Part shown: in pieces, positions 63,051 to 64,000 of the stretch | Position numbering within the stretch: position 1 is the stretch's first letter | Layout: each line of letters opens with the position of its first letter | Assembly: GCA_045504435.1 (NCBI GenBank) | Contig: JBEULC010000001.1 | Coordinates: forward strand, 124,001 to 188,000 | From: JBEULC01 sp045504435 | GTDB taxonomy: Bacteria; Pseudomonadota; Alphaproteobacteria; WRAU01; Hepatincolaceae | Reading direction: 5' to 3' | DNA: 64,000 nt | Position numbers and translations under genes: made by a program | The notes under the pieces: model-generated | The model's database searches: none | What the model was told of the DNA's origin: nothing | What the model saw: the letters and a program-made list of their open reading frames with translations, nothing else

Positions 63051-64000
63051 TTATTTTATTGACCAAATAAATACTTCTAACCCAATGTTATATTTAGAAT
63101 CTTGAGTAATAAAAATATCTGAATAAATATAATGAGATAAAGTCTCACGCTGCAGTGGAATATATATATACTTTTCTTTAATTGTCCCATCTAATAAAGA
63201 TAATAAGCTTTTTAATTCATTCTCACTTTTTTGGGTATTATTAGAGAATTTACTAAATCTAATTTTTTCAATTAATTGATCTACCACTTGATCAGCAAGT
63301 CCTGAAAAATTATAGCTTCCCCTTATATCTTTTTGGTCTGAGCTAAAATAATCATATAATTCATGGGTAGGAGGATGGCTAAATAGGTAGGACTCTTGAA
63401 TAATATCAAACTTAAAATTATTTTTTAAAAGATGATATTGGATATTATTTGCCACTTTTATTCTTACCTTGATACCTAATTTTTCTAAATTTTGGAAAAA
63501 ATCCAAATTCATATCTGCTGCTTGGTTATCTTTAAATAGGAAATTAATTTCTAATACTTGGTTGGTATCCTTATGCTGCCTTTTACCATTTTTAAAATAA
63601 AAGTCTGCTTTTTCTAAAAACTTATCTGCTAAAGCTAGATGTTTTCTAATATCTATATCTGCTACATTTTGGGGCACATAAAAATCATCCTGTGACAAGT
63701 TGAGCTTATCTTGCGTATGAGTTAAAGGATAATGGCCTTGAAAATCCGTATTATCAAACAATCCACTTTGCCTTGGATATGCATTAGCAAAAATCTGATG
63801 ATTAATTTTCTCAAAATCATAAGCATAATATAAAGCCTTCCTTACATTAACATCTTTTAAGGATGGATTACGGGTATTTATAAATAAAGCGTTAAATTTA
63901 GGGATCCGGTTATGGTTAAGCCCTAGTTTAGCTAAGTTATATTTAGCTAGTCTCTTTGGATTATAGTAATTATTCCACTCTTTAATTGAGGACTGTATAA
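63051..64000 (-). CDS. yejA: Peptide-binding ABC transporter protein, family 5 (YejA type), C-terminal part
   Basis: About 316 codons are visible and the frame is open to the right edge, so the N-terminus and signal peptide are missing. Phrases fit a family 5 solute-binding protein: NVRKALYYAYDFEKIN (the VR.A..YA.D...I motif), FANAYPRQSGLFDNTDF, and the closing KYNIGLEVFIWSIK. The phrase RQSGLFDNTD is close to the conserved S-x-F-x-N region of YejA-type proteins. It is the first gene of the yej operon. Yej transporters bring in oligopeptides and, in E. coli, microcin C. Confidence 0.82.
   Translation of the reverse strand, partial: IQSSIKEWNNYYNPKRLAKYNLAKLGLNHNRIPKFNALFINTRNPSLKDVNVRKALYYAYDFEKINHQIFANAYPRQSGLFDNTDFQGHYPLTHTQDKLNLSQDDFYVPQNVADIDIRKHLALADKFLEKADFYFKNGKRQHKDTNQVLEINFLFKDNQAADMNLDFFQNLEKLGIKVRIKVANNIQYHLLKNNFKFDIIQESYLFSHPPTHELYDYFSSDQKDIRGSYNFSGLADQVVDQLIEKIRFSKFSNNTQKSENELKSLLSLLDGTIKEKYIYIPLQRETLSHYIYSDIFITQDSKYNIGLEVFIWSIK

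Noticed and set aside
1..64000. CRISPR array, insertion sequence or prophage
   Set aside because: No spaced direct repeats, transposase motif or recognisable phage structural gene was found on reading the window.

Overview
The window is a stretch of a very AT-rich bacterial chromosome (about 30% G+C by eye, with non-coding parts below 20% in places). It reads as an alphaproteobacterium with a reduced, host-associated lifestyle, of the Holosporales/Rickettsiales/Hepatincola kind. The evidence is a CcrM-type GANTC methylase, an Hda-type DnaA relative next to a DUF2066 gene, the run lptG-lptD-surA-pdxA-rsmA, and ordinary housekeeping genes written in A/T-rich codons with several TTG starts. The exact taxon is inference. 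No rRNA, tRNA, CRISPR array, intact transposase or phage gene was found.

Layout. 1-966 (minus): two small lipoprotein genes, one with a probable ATT start and one (LPP20 family) broken or slipped at a run of ten A. 1285-6036 (minus): a glutamate/dicarboxylate symporter, ccrM, and two glycosyltransferases. 6331-8103 (plus): RNase D and nicotinamidase. 8113-11907 (minus): Hda-like protein, DUF2066 protein, DNA polymerase III chi (holC) and pepA. 12147-22115 (plus): cysQ, tsaC/sua5, an FAD-linked D-hydroxyacid dehydrogenase, then lptG-lptD-surA-pdxA-rsmA, an envelope/LPS-export and translation-maturation cluster. 22129-34406 alternates in strand: folD, yggT, gmk, lepA, a CDF metal exporter whose 3' end is broken by a 52-bp tandem duplication, rnhB, dgt, glmU, prmA, uvrD. 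34592-36568: groES-groEL behind an inverted repeat and followed by a 98-nt hairpin. 37555-38790: lysA, isolated between two gene-poor stretches (about 1.0 and 2.6 kb) that look like decayed DNA.

41390-44994 (minus) is a betB-betA-EamA cassette for oxidising choline to glycine betaine, with a small DMT-type membrane protein as its third gene. It is the most accessory-looking cassette here. mtnN and an ABC-F ATPase follow on the plus strand. 47969-55669 (minus) holds the classic thrS-infC-rpmI-rplT-pheS-pheT translation cluster, with a strong terminator and a fresh promoter before pheS and an unusual GC-rich element between thrS and infC. 55984-59459 (plus): a Lon-like AAA protease and a PolB-type 3'-5' exonuclease. 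59467-64000 (minus): a YejABEF-type oligopeptide ABC importer whose solute-binding protein runs off the right edge.

Together the genes describe a cell that still builds a Gram-negative envelope (GlmU, LysA, LptD/LptG, SurA), repairs and replicates its own DNA, and imports amino acids and peptides. It also keeps an osmoprotectant pathway. I saw no strong case for a wholly new system. The best leads are the bet cassette with its EamA partner, the slippage and duplication scars in otherwise intact genes, and the structured non-coding elements.
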